The notes under the pieces: generated by a model
The model's input: only the letters and a program-made list of their open reading frames with translations
What the model was told of the DNA's origin: nothing
Database searches by the model: none
Position numbers and translations under genes: made by a program
Shown: piece after piece, positions 7,722 to 16,218 of the stretch
How the letters are laid out: each line of letters starts with the position of its first letter
Position numbering within the stretch: the stretch's first letter is position 1
DNA from: Bog-375 sp049587755
Lineage (GTDB): Bacteria; Acidobacteriota; Terriglobia; Bryobacterales; Bryobacteraceae
Assembly: GCA_049587755.1 (NCBI GenBank)
Contig: JBAVEN010000111.1
Location: 62,001 to 126,000 of the forward strand
Reading direction: 5' to 3'
DNA: 64,000 nucleotides

Positions 7722-8388
7722 TGCCGGCCTCTTCGAATCCCTTGCGCCGCAGCAAGCACGCATCGCAGGCGCCGCAGGGCCGCCCGCCGGGGCCCGGATC
7801 GTAGCAACTGTGCGTCAGGCCGAACGGCACGCCAAGTTCGTGCGCCAAGGTGACGATCTGCGCCTTGCTAAGAGCGATCAGCGGCGTGTGAATCTCGAGC
7901 CGCGTGCTGCCTTCCACGCCTGCCCGCGTTGCCAGGTTGGCCATGCGCTGATACGCCTTTATGTACTCGGGCCGGCAGTCGGGGTAGCCGGAGTAATCGA
8001 GGGCGTTGACGCCGATGAAGATGTCGGAGCTTTCCAGCACCTCCGCCCAGGCCAGGGCCAGCGAAAGAAAAATGGTGTTGCGCGCCGGCACGTAGGTCAC
8101 CGGGATGCCGTGGCTCATCTCCTCGAGCGACCGCGCCTTGGGGACAGCCACATCTGCCGTTAGTGCCGATCCGCCAAACACGTCCAGCCCAACCTTCACC
8201 ACCAGGCGCCGCTCCACTCCCAGCGCGGCCGCCACCCGCGCCGCCGCTTCCAGCTCGAATTTGTGGCGCTGGCCGTAATCGAACGTGATCGCGTAGCAGG
8301 CAAAGCCATCGCGGCGCGCGAGCGCCAGGCACGTGGTGGAATCGAGCCCGCCCGATAACAGACAAACTGCTTTCCCGCGAGTTGGCAA
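7708..8388 (-). CDS. queC: 7-cyano-7-deazaguanine synthase QueC
   Basis: QueC uses ATP and ammonia to turn 7-carboxy-7-deazaguanine into preQ0. The PP-loop LLSGGLDSTT lies near residue 12, followed by YAITFDYGQRH, PARNTIFLSLALAWAE, GVNALDYSGYPDCRPEY and the zinc-binding cysteine set CYDPGPGGRPCGACDACLLR at the C-terminus. The TTG at 8388 gives 226 residues, the usual size; longer upstream frames run into the repeat element. It overlaps queE. A TATAAT box on the minus strand about 16 bases before the start is a plausible promoter. Confidence 0.95.
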   Translation of the reverse strand: MPTRGKAVCLLSGGLDSTTCLALARRDGFACYAITFDYGQRHKFELEAAARVAAALGVERRLVVKVGLDVFGGSALTADVAVPKARSLEEMSHGIPVTYVPARNTIFLSLALAWAEVLESSDIFIGVNALDYSGYPDCRPEYIKAYQRMANLATRAGVEGSTRLEIHTPLIALSKAQIVTLAHELGVPFGLTHSCYDPGPGGRPCGACDACLLRRKGFEEAGIEDR

Positions 8389-8402
8389 CTGTGAGTCCCG
8401 TA

Positions 8403-8408
8403 TAATTA
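8403..8408 (-). promoter_or_regulatory. Putative -10 box (TATAAT) upstream of queC-queE
   Basis: A consensus TATAAT on the minus strand lies about 15 bases before the queC TTG start. The -35 region is not obvious. Confidence 0.4.
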
Positions 8409-8500
8409 TAGTGTTCCAGATTCGAGCGACACCACATGAGGCGCTCCGATGGCCGCATGACACAAGCGTGGATCTCACGTTCCAACGCGCGCTGCGATAC

Positions 8501-8690
8501 AAGCTCCGGAGGAGCGAAAGATTGTAGCCCACGGCGTGAGCCGTCGGGAAAGGGCAACGGTGAGTGCAGCCCCGGCACGGGGCGCAAGACATATCCGCCG
8601 TTGCTGTTCCGCCCCGTTCCGGGGCTGGGAGAAATATCGCAGCGCCTCACGGCTCACGCCGTGGGCTACTGTCTTTCGCCCTTCGGGCTG
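8501..8690. repeat. Nested inverted-repeat element, copy A
   Basis: Outer arms are GTAGCCCACGGCGTGAGCCG plus T (8524-8544) and its exact reverse complement (8649-8669); inner arms are AGCCCCGGCACGGGGCG (8568-8584) and a near-perfect complement further right. The ends carry CTCCGGAGGAGCGAAAGA on the left and CTTTCGCCCTTCGGGCTG on the right. A second copy is at 38178-38368. It fills the gap between queC and the divergent GT4 gene and encodes nothing recognisable. Confidence 0.85.
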
Positions 8691-8712
8691 ACTGCTTCGC
8701 CATAGTCGCCCC

Positions 8713-9750
8713 ATGCGCATCCGATTCCTCACCAGCACGCCGCTCGATATCCGGCGCGGCAGCGGCACCTACGTGGGAATCGCGGTGCTGGCCCGCGCGC
8801 TCCGCGAGCTGGGGCACGAGGTTGCCATCGAAACACCGCGCGTGCGGCTAGCGGTTTACACCGCCGAGCGGCTGCTGTTCAACCGCGGCTTGAAACCGTC
8901 CGCTGCCGTCGATCTCACGGTCGGCTTCGATATGGATGGCTACCGTATCGCAACCGAGGCCGGCCACATCGCTGCGCTCAAAGGCGTGATTGCGGATGAA
9001 ATGCGCTTCGAACGCGGGTTGACGCGCCTCACGATGGGGATTCAGGCGCGGTGCGAGCGCCTGCACGTGCTCCGCGCGTCGCGCGTGGTGGTGACCAGCC
9101 GCTACTGCGCCGCGCAGGTGCGCGCTCTCTACGGCGCCACACGGGAGCCGGCTATCGTGCCGGAATTGATCGACCTGAAAGAGTGGCGCGCGGCGCTGGC
9201 CGCCGGCAGCGCGTCGGGCTCCGCGGGCCGGTTCCCGGTGTTGTTCGTGGGACGGCTCTACCGGCGAAAGCGCGTGGATATCCTGCTGCGAGCGACGGCT
9301 GCACTTCGCGATCGGATCCCGGGTTTGGAAGTTCGCATCGCCGGCAACGGACCGTGCGCGGCGGCCCTCCGGAAGCTTGCGGCCGAGTTGAAGCTGAATG
9401 GCACGGTCACCTTTCTCGGCGACGTTTCACGAACTCAGTTGGTGGATGAGTATCGCGCCGCGTCGGTGTTTTGCCTGCCCAGCGCGCAGGAAGGTTTCGG
9501 CATCGTGCTGCTCGAAGCTATGGCCGCAGCGAAACCGATTGTGGCCTCGCGGGCGGCGGCTATTCCGGAGGTTGCGCCCCACGCCACCCTGGTCGAACCG
9601 GACAAGCCGGAGGCGCTGGCCGCGGGCATTGAATCGCTCTATCGATCACCCGAGAACTGTGCCGCCCAGAGCCAGGCCGGCGCCGCTCGCGTGGAGCAAT
9701 TCGATGCGCCGGGTGTAGCGCGTCTTTTCTGCGAAGCCGTAGGCGGATAG
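8713..9750 (+). CDS. GT4-family glycosyltransferase (GT-B fold)
   Basis: A 345-residue GT-B enzyme. The N-terminal Rossmann half has RRGSGTYVGIAVLARALREL near 12-31; the C-terminal nucleotide-sugar half has FVGRLYRRKRVDILLRA, RIAGNGPC and VTFLGDVSR. The GT4 donor-site E-x7-E lies in the PSAQEGFGIVLLEAMA region near 256-271. Substrate unknown; envelope or exopolysaccharide glycosylation is the usual role. The ATG at 8713 gives the canonical N-terminus. It stands alone between two intergenic repeat regions. Confidence 0.88.
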   Translation: MRIRFLTSTPLDIRRGSGTYVGIAVLARALRELGHEVAIETPRVRLAVYTAERLLFNRGLKPSAAVDLTVGFDMDGYRIATEAGHIAALKGVIADEMRFERGLTRLTMGIQARCERLHVLRASRVVVTSRYCAAQVRALYGATREPAIVPELIDLKEWRAALAAGSASGSAGRFPVLFVGRLYRRKRVDILLRATAALRDRIPGLEVRIAGNGPCAAALRKLAAELKLNGTVTFLGDVSRTQLVDEYRAASVFCLPSAQEGFGIVLLEAMAAAKPIVASRAAAIPEVAPHATLVEPDKPEALAAGIESLYRSPENCAAQSQAGAARVEQFDAPGVARLFCEAVGG

Positions 9751-10218
9751 CCCGCCTCACAGAACCAGGACGTTCTGGCTTCGCGCCGCGACCGCTCCGT
9801 TGAAAATCGCGCGCGCAGCTTTGTGAGGCAGCTTCGTAAGCTGCGGTCCGAAGCCTCGGACCAGGCTGCGGTTGACAACCGCAGCCTGGAGTTTCTACAT
9901 TTCCGAACGCGCGGGCCTAGGATTAGCCCGAAATTCCCCGCTGGAACTTCGAATCAGCTTTGTATCAGGGTTGACTCCGCTCTGCCGTTGTCAACCGCCG
10001 CGCAGGATGGCATCCTGCCCCATCAGGAGGCCGCGCGGGCTGGTACGCCCCTCTGCCGTTGCTGCGTCCCGCCTACCGCCGCTGAACCGATTTTCATCCC
10101 TTTGGGAGGGCCGCAGGCCCATGGTCGGTCCCTGATGGCCGCGGCTCAGAACGCTATCGGAGCCGGGCCCGTGGGGCACCCCGTGAGGGAGCGTTTGGCA
10201 ACCCGATTCCGTCTCACC
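9751..10218. other. 468-bp intergenic region rich in hairpins
   Basis: Convergent gap between the GT4 gene and the anti-sigma-like gene. It holds three adjacent perfect hairpins (9828-9888, listed separately), a CAGGATGGCATCCTG palindrome near 10004-10018 and GC-rich repeat-like sequence. No supported gene. Confidence 0.5.
9828..9888. repeat. Array of three contiguous perfect hairpins
   Basis: Hairpin 1: GCAGCTT-CGT-AAGCTGC (9828-9844). Hairpin 2: GGTCCGA-AGCC-TCGGACC (9845-9862). Hairpin 3: CAGGCTGCGGTT-GAC with complementary arm (9862-9888). They are separated by no bases, an organised structure unlike a simple terminator; no T-tract follows. Confidence 0.7.
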
Positions 10219-11550
10219 CTACCGGTAGTCCAGCGATACCGAGAAGAACAGCTCTGGCGCGCCGGACGGGCCGACGGTGTAGGTTGCGTGCTCGTTGCGG
10301 TCGGTCTCGGACTGCTGGCCTTCCTGCGACAGCACTGGCGGCACACCTGCGATGGCCCCAATCGCGGAACCGTTCCGCGTCAGGCCGATCGCCAGTTCTC
10401 GCAAGCCTTTTTCCCGCGCGGCCAAAGGAGGCGTATCGACGGTCTCGCCAGCCTCCACGTGCTTCGTGAACAGCGCCGTGAGCTTGCCGCTGGCGTTGTC
10501 AAAGACGGAAAGATCGCAGTTCTGGTTGACCGCGACGCGCAGTTCGACCGTGTCCCCGGCGCGCAGATCTTCGGCATTGATCGGCGCGAACCGGCCATTC
10601 GCATCGCGGCGCAGGATGCTCCACTTGATTCCCAGCGGCGCCGATTGGCCCTCCCGCGTCCGCGATCCCGCCCGAAAGGCCTGGCTCCGCGCTTCGGCAT
10701 CGGCTGCCGCGTAGGCCCCGCCGGCGTAATAACGTTGCCGCGCGTCGCCGCCCGCCGTCATACCCACGGCGCCGTTTGGCTGCGGGCCGTTCACGAGCGC
10801 GCTGCCCGCCGTGATCATGATCGCCTGGCCGGCGGCAGCCGGCGCTGCGACGCCAGGCACGACCTCAATCGTCTCGGCCGTGCTACCCGGCGCGATGACA
10901 ACATTCGCGGTCACGTTCTGGTTCGTAGCTTTCGGCGCCGGCGGCGGCGCCGGGCTAGCTGCCGGAGGCGCTGCCACACTTAAGGCCGCGACCGGCGCAT
11001 TGGTCTGGTGAGCCGCCGCAAGCGGGGCGGCGCTTTCCGCAAGCAGAAGCTCCTTGTTCGCGGTTGCGGCGGGTGAGGCTGCGCCGCGCGCGATACGCGA
11101 GGTTGCCGGCGGCTGGGCTTTCGCCACCGCCCTCGCCGCGGGAGCCGCCTTCTGCTCCGCGGCCGCCGGCGGCGAAGGAATGGGTGGCGCTTCCTGCGGC
11201 AACGCGGTCGCGATTATCGCCGGTTTCGGCGCCTGGTTGCTTCGCCAGGGGCGCCAGACCGCCACCGACGTCAACAGCAGAAGGCACGCCGCGGCTGCCG
11301 TCAACGCGGCGGGTCGCATCATCCAAGAGCCGAATCGCCGGTGCCATCGCGGATGATCTTCGAGCGCCGCCAGCAATTGCCCGCGCGCCGCCGGCTCGCG
11401 CAGCACGTCACGCAGGGCCTGCTCGCGCGCCAGCTCGTCGAACAGTGCCTGGTCTTCGAGCGCGGCCGCGAACAGCGCGCGCTGCTCCTCGGGCGTGAGG
11501 GTGCCGGTGGCATAGCCGCCCAACAGTTTGGCGATATCCTCGCGGCTCAT
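10219..11550 (-). CDS. Membrane-anchored anti-sigma-like protein with DUF4384-like C-terminus
   Basis: A 443-residue protein whose N-terminus (MSREDIAKLLGGYATGTLTP) resembles anti-sigma receptor heads. One membrane segment lies near residues 78-97 (LTAAAACLLLLTSVAVW), then a long Ala/Pro-rich linker to about residue 300, and a C-terminal beta domain (GDTVELRVAVNQNCDLSVFD) resembling DUF4384 sensor domains. Its ATG at 11550 overlaps the stop of the sigma gene (11547-12056) as ATGA, so the two form a sigma/regulator pair with the sensor domain probably outside the inner membrane. No zinc-finger HxxxCxxC is seen. Assignment rests on context and architecture. Confidence 0.75.
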   Translation of the reverse strand: MSREDIAKLLGGYATGTLTPEEQRALFAAALEDQALFDELAREQALRDVLREPAARGQLLAALEDHPRWHRRFGSWMMRPAALTAAAACLLLLTSVAVWRPWRSNQAPKPAIIATALPQEAPPIPSPPAAAEQKAAPAARAVAKAQPPATSRIARGAASPAATANKELLLAESAAPLAAAHQTNAPVAALSVAAPPAASPAPPPAPKATNQNVTANVVIAPGSTAETIEVVPGVAAPAAAGQAIMITAGSALVNGPQPNGAVGMTAGGDARQRYYAGGAYAAADAEARSQAFRAGSRTREGQSAPLGIKWSILRRDANGRFAPINAEDLRAGDTVELRVAVNQNCDLSVFDNASGKLTALFTKHVEAGETVDTPPLAAREKGLRELAIGLTRNGSAIGAIAGVPPVLSQEGQQSETDRNEHATYTVGPSGAPELFFSVSLDYR

Positions 11551-12056
11551 GGCTTGGGAGCCTCCCAATCCCCGCCCATCAATTCCAGCAGGTTCTTGCG
11601 GCAGCGGAAATCCCACGTGTAGACGGTATTCAGCGAGCCGGCGCCCATCGCCTGCTGAATTTCCGCGAAGCTCTTGCCCTGCAATTTGAGGCGCATCAAT
11701 TGACGGCAGCGGTCTCCCAACTGCGATACGGCGTGCGTCAGCCGCTCCAGCATTTCGCGGCGCTCCAGTTGATCGGCCGGGTTCGGCTCCAGGTCGGGCA
11801 GTGGAATATCGGTGACCGAAACCTGGGTATATTCCCCGCGGCGCGCGGCCTTACGGCGCCAGCTCATCATCTTGAAGCGCACAATTTCGAAGGAAAGCGG
11901 CAGCAGGTCTTCTATGCTTTCGAGGTGCGCGTACTTTTCATGCAGCAGCATGAGCACCTCCTGCGCCAGGTCTTCGGCGGCGTCCCCTGAACCATGAGAT
12001 GCCGCGAACCCGACGATCCTTTCACGGAGCCTGGCGAGAACCTCGTCGCGCTGCAT
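11547..12056 (-). CDS. ECF-type RNA polymerase sigma factor
   Basis: A 169-residue sigma-70-family factor. Region 2 (AEDLAQEVLMLLHEKY, about 27-42) binds core polymerase and the -10 element; region 4 (LGDRCRQLMRLKLQGKSFAE, about 112-131) is the helix-turn-helix for -35 recognition, ending in GSLNTVYTWDFRCRKNLLELM. It is the first gene of a two-gene operon with the anti-sigma-like gene, overlapping it by 4 bases. A dyad CGGTCAGACTCTGACCG lies 128 bases upstream. Target regulon unknown. Confidence 0.88.
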   Translation of the reverse strand: MQRDEVLARLRERIVGFAASHGSGDAAEDLAQEVLMLLHEKYAHLESIEDLLPLSFEIVRFKMMSWRRKAARRGEYTQVSVTDIPLPDLEPNPADQLERREMLERLTHAVSQLGDRCRQLMRLKLQGKSFAEIQQAMGAGSLNTVYTWDFRCRKNLLELMGGDWEAPKP

Positions 12057-12183
12057 GGAGCTACTCGTTCGACGCCATCATAACAAGCGCGGGCCCGGCC
12101 CCGCCGCAAGGCGTGAGCGCCCGGCCAAAACGGTCAGAAACGGGCCGAATTTTTACCGAAACAAAGGACTTATGTGCCGTTTT

Positions 12184-12200
12184 CGGTCAGACTCTGACCG
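12184..12200. promoter_or_regulatory. Perfect dyad CGGTCAGACTCTGACCG upstream of sigma gene
   Basis: Two 8-bp arms (CGGTCAGA / TCTGACCG) around one base; a third half-site CGGTCAGA lies about 50 bases nearer the sigma gene (near 12130). Position and half-site repetition suggest a regulator-binding site, though a hairpin after the YtxH-type gene is also possible. Confidence 0.4.
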
Positions 12201-12257
12201 AACTCGTCCCGGCGGCGACCCGGAGTTGGCGTCCGCACCGCGACGGCGCGGCCCGCC

Positions 12258-12557
12258 TTAGCCGCGCACCAGTTTTCGGCCCCGCTCGAACAAGTCGGCG
12301 GCGTCTTCCACCAGCTTGCGGCCGCGGTCGAACACGTCGCGTCCGACATCCATGATGTCGGAGCCGGTCTGCGCCACAGCGTCCTTGCCCTGTTGCGTCT
12401 TGTCGGAGAGGAACTGACGGGTATCGCGCCCGCTCTTGGGCGCGAACAGCACCGCCACCGTGACGCCGATCACGGCGCCCGTCAAAAACCACGCAATGGT
12501 GTTGACACCCTGGTTCCGCCCGTCTCTTTCCGTCTCAGTGAGGGGTTCTTTCGGCAT
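12258..12557 (-). CDS. YtxH-like small stress-associated membrane protein
   Basis: A 99-residue protein with one N-terminal membrane helix (NTIAWFLTGAVIGVTVAVLF, about 19-38) followed by APKSGRDTRQFL, the YtxH-type signature, and an amphipathic coiled-coil tail (VGRDVFDRGRKLVEDAADLF). YtxH-type proteins are linked to general stress in Bacillus; a role here is not established. The ATG at 12557 is preferred; upstream codons overlap the divergent gene's promoter. It is divergent from the DUF2007 gene at 12624. Confidence 0.75.
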   Translation of the reverse strand: MPKEPLTETERDGRNQGVNTIAWFLTGAVIGVTVAVLFAPKSGRDTRQFLSDKTQQGKDAVAQTGSDIMDVGRDVFDRGRKLVEDAADLFERGRKLVRG

Positions 12558-12611
12558 GCGCCGCCTCCGCGAGAGCCTCGATTCAAGTGCGGCTCCATCC
12601 CCATTCTGCGA

Positions 12612-12617
12612 TATCCT
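12612..12617 (+). promoter_or_regulatory. Putative -10 box (TATCCT) for leaderless DUF2007 gene
   Basis: TATCCT ends 6 bases before the ATG at 12624; the short interval has no Shine-Dalgarno. Confidence 0.35.
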
Positions 12618-12623
12618 TGAGGC

Positions 12624-12941
12624 ATGGCGCAAGATCCCGAGCACGACGAGGAACCGCTTTCAAGCGAAGATGCGCTCGATATCTCCCACGACCTGGACAT
12701 GGTGCCTGTCTTTTCCTCGCTGGCGGTGGATTCGGAAGTGGAAGCGGATCTGATTTGCGGTGTCCTCGCCAACACCGGAATTCCGGCTGTTCTGTCGCGG
12801 TCGCCGTATCCGAACCTGGGAGTCTCCGTGCGCGTGCCCCGCGCGCACCTGGAAGAAGCGCAACGCCTGATCGCCGAAGCGCAGGCCGCCGGCCCGGAAG
12901 CCGCCGCCGAAGCCGAACGCGCGTCTGAGGAGGAGCGCTGA
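12624..12941 (+). CDS. DUF2007-type putative signal-transducing protein
   Basis: A 105-residue protein. After an acidic N-terminus, MVPVFSSLAVDSEVEADLIC, GVLANTGIPAVLSRS and VRVPRAHLEEAQRLIAE follow the DUF2007 pattern (ACT-like beta-alpha-beta fold that senses or moderates another protein). Function is not established. The C-terminal 20 residues are Ala/Glu-rich. It converges on the TolC-like gene with a 26-base gap. Confidence 0.75.
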   Translation: MAQDPEHDEEPLSSEDALDISHDLDMVPVFSSLAVDSEVEADLICGVLANTGIPAVLSRSPYPNLGVSVRVPRAHLEEAQRLIAEAQAAGPEAAAEAERASEEER

Positions 12942-12967
12942 GCGCTGAATCTGCGGCGCGCCACGCG

Positions 12968-14614
12968 CTATTTCACCACGATGCCGCGCTCGTCGAGCAG
13001 CTCGCCGGTTTGGGTGAGCAGGGTGAGCAGATTGCGGCGCAACCCCACCTGGTTCTGCACCACCGCCGATTCGGCCTGCGACAACTGCGTTTGCGCCTGG
13101 AGCACGAATTGCATCGGGTCGACACCGAGCTGGTACTTCTGATTTTCGGCGTCCAGGTACTTCTGTGCGAAGTCCCGCGCGGTTAACGCCAGCTTCAGCG
13201 CCTCGCGGCTGGAATTCAAGCTGCTTAAGGCGTTCAGCACGCTCAGCCGGACCTGCTGTTGGACGGTGCGCAGATTCAATGCGTCGCGTTTCTTCTGTAC
13301 CATGGCGTCGGCCATGTCGGCCGCCGCGGCGTGGGTGCGAATGGGCAGCGTCAGGTTGAGGCCGAACGAATAGACCGGGTAGCCGAGCTGAAACATCTGG
13401 CGCAGAGCGTCGCCGAAGCCGCCTGGGATGGGGGGCGCCGGCGAGATGACGCCGCTCCCGTTGAGGACGCTGGTGCCGGGGTAATAAATGCCGCCTACAC
13501 CCTGCGTTGTGTATCCGCCGGTGAACTCCACGTCGGGGAGAATCTCGTTTTTCGCCTGGCGGATGCCGAGGTCGTCCAGGCTCAAACTCTCCGTCGCCGA
13601 CCTCACTTCCGGCCGCGCGCCCTCCGCTTTGCTAACCTCGTCTTCGGCCTCAAAATCGAGCCGGCCCGCCGGCGGCTCGGCGGTTTCCGTCAGCACCACC
13701 GGCAGGGTGCGGATAGCCGGCACCAGATCCGCTCCAATCTGTTTGCGCAGCGCATTCCAGCTCTGTTCGAGGGCGTACTCCGCCTGCGAAACGCCGAGCT
13801 GCGCTGTGGCCGCCTGCTGCTCCGGGTTGTAAATATCGAGCGGCGAAATTGCGCCCAGATCCAATTCCTTCTGCGAAAGCTTCAACGATTCCTGGGCCAG
13901 GCTCAGCGCGCCCTGCTGCACCCGCAGGTTCTCCCGCGCCTGAATCACGTCCCAATAGGCGTTTTCCGCGGAATTGACCATCTGCAGCAGCGTCGCACGC
14001 AGACTGAGTTCGGAAATGCTGGCGCGGCTGCGGGCCATCATCAGGTTGATGCGGTTGACGTTGGCGCCCCGGTTGCGTAACAGCGGCTGCGAGAAATTCA
14101 CCGAAAGGTTGGCACCCAGGGCCGGGTTCAGGGTCTGAAACGCGCTGTTGGTAGTGCTCTTGGATCCCGCGAACCCAACCGTATACGTCATGCCGGTGGG
14201 CAAGGTCTGCTGGAAATCGAAGGTGGCCGGCTGGCTCAGCGAAACCACCGTGCTGGCGCCCTGGAGCGCACCGGTGGCAGGCGTGGTGGCGCGCGTGCTG
14301 GAGAAACTGGCGGTGCCCAGCGGGTCCCAGGTTTGCATGGCTCGCAGAATCGCATCCTTCGGCGCTTCCACGGTGAGGAACTCGATTTGAATATCGGTGT
14401 TGTTGGACATTACGAGTTCGAGGTAGCTTTTGAGCGAAAGCTCCAGCTTGCCATCGACCACGAAATCGCCGAGGCGTACCGGGCTCTGCAGCTCGACACG
14501 CGTCTGCGCGCGGGCAAAGGTCTGCCGGAAATAGGATGGCCGTGGGAACGAAGGCGCCTGCGCCAGCGCGCACGCCGACAGCAGCGGCAGAATCAGCGCG
14601 AACCGTGGGAGCAT
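12968..14614 (-). CDS. TolC-family outer-membrane efflux protein
   Basis: A 548-residue outer-membrane channel protein. The signal peptide (MLPRFALILPLLSACALAQA) starts at ATG 14614 with AGGA five bases upstream. Two OEP repeats follow: the first has LSLKSYLELVMSNNTDIQIE near 52-71, LLRNRGANVNRINLMMARSR near 190, and SAENAYWDVIQARENL; the second has SATESLSLDDLGIRQAKNEI and ALNLRTVQQQVRLSVLNALS. The barrel region is VGFAGSKSTTNSAF. The protein would form the exit duct of an RND or ABC efflux/secretion system, but no pump or adaptor is adjacent. It is slightly longer than E. coli TolC. Confidence 0.9.
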   Translation of the reverse strand: MLPRFALILPLLSACALAQAPSFPRPSYFRQTFARAQTRVELQSPVRLGDFVVDGKLELSLKSYLELVMSNNTDIQIEFLTVEAPKDAILRAMQTWDPLGTASFSSTRATTPATGALQGASTVVSLSQPATFDFQQTLPTGMTYTVGFAGSKSTTNSAFQTLNPALGANLSVNFSQPLLRNRGANVNRINLMMARSRASISELSLRATLLQMVNSAENAYWDVIQARENLRVQQGALSLAQESLKLSQKELDLGAISPLDIYNPEQQAATAQLGVSQAEYALEQSWNALRKQIGADLVPAIRTLPVVLTETAEPPAGRLDFEAEDEVSKAEGARPEVRSATESLSLDDLGIRQAKNEILPDVEFTGGYTTQGVGGIYYPGTSVLNGSGVISPAPPIPGGFGDALRQMFQLGYPVYSFGLNLTLPIRTHAAAADMADAMVQKKRDALNLRTVQQQVRLSVLNALSSLNSSREALKLALTARDFAQKYLDAENQKYQLGVDPMQFVLQAQTQLSQAESAVVQNQVGLRRNLLTLLTQTGELLDERGIVVK

Positions 14615-15011
14615 TTTTCCTGAAATCGTCTGACGCGCAATTTTAGCATCGCGCACGGAGCTTCCGGCGCGTGCTTTCTATTGAGACGCCGCCGCGGCTG
14701 AAAAGTTTGGAGACGCGCGGTCCGTGGTGCCGCGGCGAAACTGGGCGCTCTACGGTTTGCGGCGCCGAGCGAAAAAACGGAAGACGTGGTCCGCGGCCAG
14801 AGCACAACATCAGTCGGCTCGGAGGCAGGAGGTCCCCAGTTACCGCGAGGTGACTGGGCACACCTTCAGTGCCACCACGCGACACGACTCTGGGAGCGCC
14901 GGGGCCAGCGACATCACAGGGCCGGCGGCATCGGGCATCGCAGAGCCCGCGCCCCCGGAGCGCTGCTCCTCTACAACAACAAATTCGGCGAGTTACCTGG
15001 AAGATGCGTTA
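14615..15011. other. Intergenic region, no supported gene
   Basis: GC-rich, all frames lack plausible start/RBS pairs or protein-like composition. It probably contains the promoter of the TolC-like gene, but no clear box is seen. Confidence 0.4.
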
Positions 15012-15254
15012 CTAGCACGCGTACTGAACGGTCGCCTGCGGCATCCTGGGCGCTTCGACGCTTCGATCGTCCGTGGCTAGTAGAAACCCGAACTGAACGG
15101 GCTCATTCCCTTCATCGAGCCAATCCAATCCGCAAAGTCGCAGTTCGACCACATCAGTGTAGCCGGCAGCGGCCAGACGCATCCTTGAATGCGTCCTGGC
15201 TAGCACAACGGCTTCCACAATGCTGCCGTCGGGTAGCCGAATCAACGTGTACAT
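15012..15254 (-). CDS. Small hypothetical protein
   Basis: An 80-residue soluble product, MYTLIRLPDGSIVEAVVLAR at its start, rich in beta-forming segments. The ATG at 15254 has AAGGAG 8 bases upstream, which is the main reason to accept it. No family recognised. It is divergent from the sigma gene at 15580 and separated from it by 325 bases. Confidence 0.55.
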   Translation of the reverse strand: MYTLIRLPDGSIVEAVVLARTHSRMRLAAAGYTDVVELRLCGLDWLDEGNEPVQFGFLLATDDRSVEAPRMPQATVQYAC

Positions 15255-15579
15255 TCTGAGTTCTCCTTGGGGAGGGTAACCTGATTTTGCACGCAAATGG
15301 GGGGACACGACAATACTTACCTTGGTTATGTGCCCGGCTTCTTAGAGGGACCAGCGCGACACCAGTACCGAAGTACCGGCCGCTCAGTGGGCGCGAGAGG
15401 CGGACCGCATGCGCGTCGCAGCCGGAAACTCCTCTGGTGCTAGCCCTGCCGTTTCGCGACGACCGGAACAGCGCCGGCCCCATCGCGCCACCTGGAACGT
15501 ACGCCGCGGACGGCTCCCGCAACGCAATGTTGTTAGCAAGCGCACAAAACCCCGCGGGACGCGCAGGAGGCGGCGCGGT
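15255..15579. other. Divergent intergenic region before ECF sigma gene
   Basis: No gene supported. A GGAAC-containing segment near 15496, followed 20-odd bases later by a GC-rich stretch, could be an ECF-type autoregulated promoter for the sigma gene, but the -10 part is not convincing. Confidence 0.3.
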
Positions 15580-16218
15580 ATGATGGAGAATTCACCCATG
15601 ACCGCTCCCAGTCTTGCCGAAACCGATGAAGCTGCGCTGGTGGCGCAATCGCGCGAAGGCGACGCGCGTGCGTTTGGCGAACTAGTCCGGCGTTACGAGC
15701 GGAAAATCTTCCGTCTTGCCCAGCACGTAACGCAAAACCGCGAGGATGCAGAAGACGTGTTGCAGGAAACGTTCCTGAAAGCCTACGAGCACCTCGATCA
15801 GTTTCAGGGGACCGCGAGGTTTTACACGTGGATCGTTCGGATCGCGGTGAACCAAGCGCTGATGAAACTGCGCCGGCGGCGAACCGACCGATCGGTCTCG
15901 CTCGATGAAGCGATCGATACGGGCGAGGACACGATTGTCCGCGAGGTCGCGGCATGGGACGAGAATCCGGAACAGAGATTCTCACGGGCGGAGCTTGGCC
16001 AGATACTGGATTCAGCCATCCAGAGTCTGGAGCCTGCCTACCAGTCTGTCTTCGTACTGCGGGACATCGATGAGCTTTCGACGGAGGAAACCGCGGACGC
16101 TCTGGGCCTGTCCATTCCCGCAGTGAAGAGCAGATTGCTGCGGGCCCGCCTGCAGTTGCGCGAAAAACTGACGCGCCACTTCAAGCGCAAGGGGGACGAC
16201 GCGTTTGCTTACCTGTAA
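15580..16218 (+). CDS. ECF-type RNA polymerase sigma factor (RpoE/SigW-like)
   Basis: A 212-residue ECF sigma. Region 2: LVRRYERKIFRLAQHVTQNR (about 36-55), then the core-binding DAEDVLQETFLKAYEHLDQF and TWIVRIAVNQALMKLRRRR; region 4: LEPAYQSVFVLRDIDELSTE and ALGLSIPAVKSRLLRARLQL. AGGAGG lies 9 bases before the ATG at 15580. The stop overlaps the zinc-finger anti-sigma candidate (start 16205), so the two are co-translated. Expected role: envelope or oxidative-stress response; regulon unknown. Confidence 0.93.
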   Translation: MMENSPMTAPSLAETDEAALVAQSREGDARAFGELVRRYERKIFRLAQHVTQNREDAEDVLQETFLKAYEHLDQFQGTARFYTWIVRIAVNQALMKLRRRRTDRSVSLDEAIDTGEDTIVREVAAWDENPEQRFSRAELGQILDSAIQSLEPAYQSVFVLRDIDELSTEETADALGLSIPAVKSRLLRARLQLREKLTRHFKRKGDDAFAYL

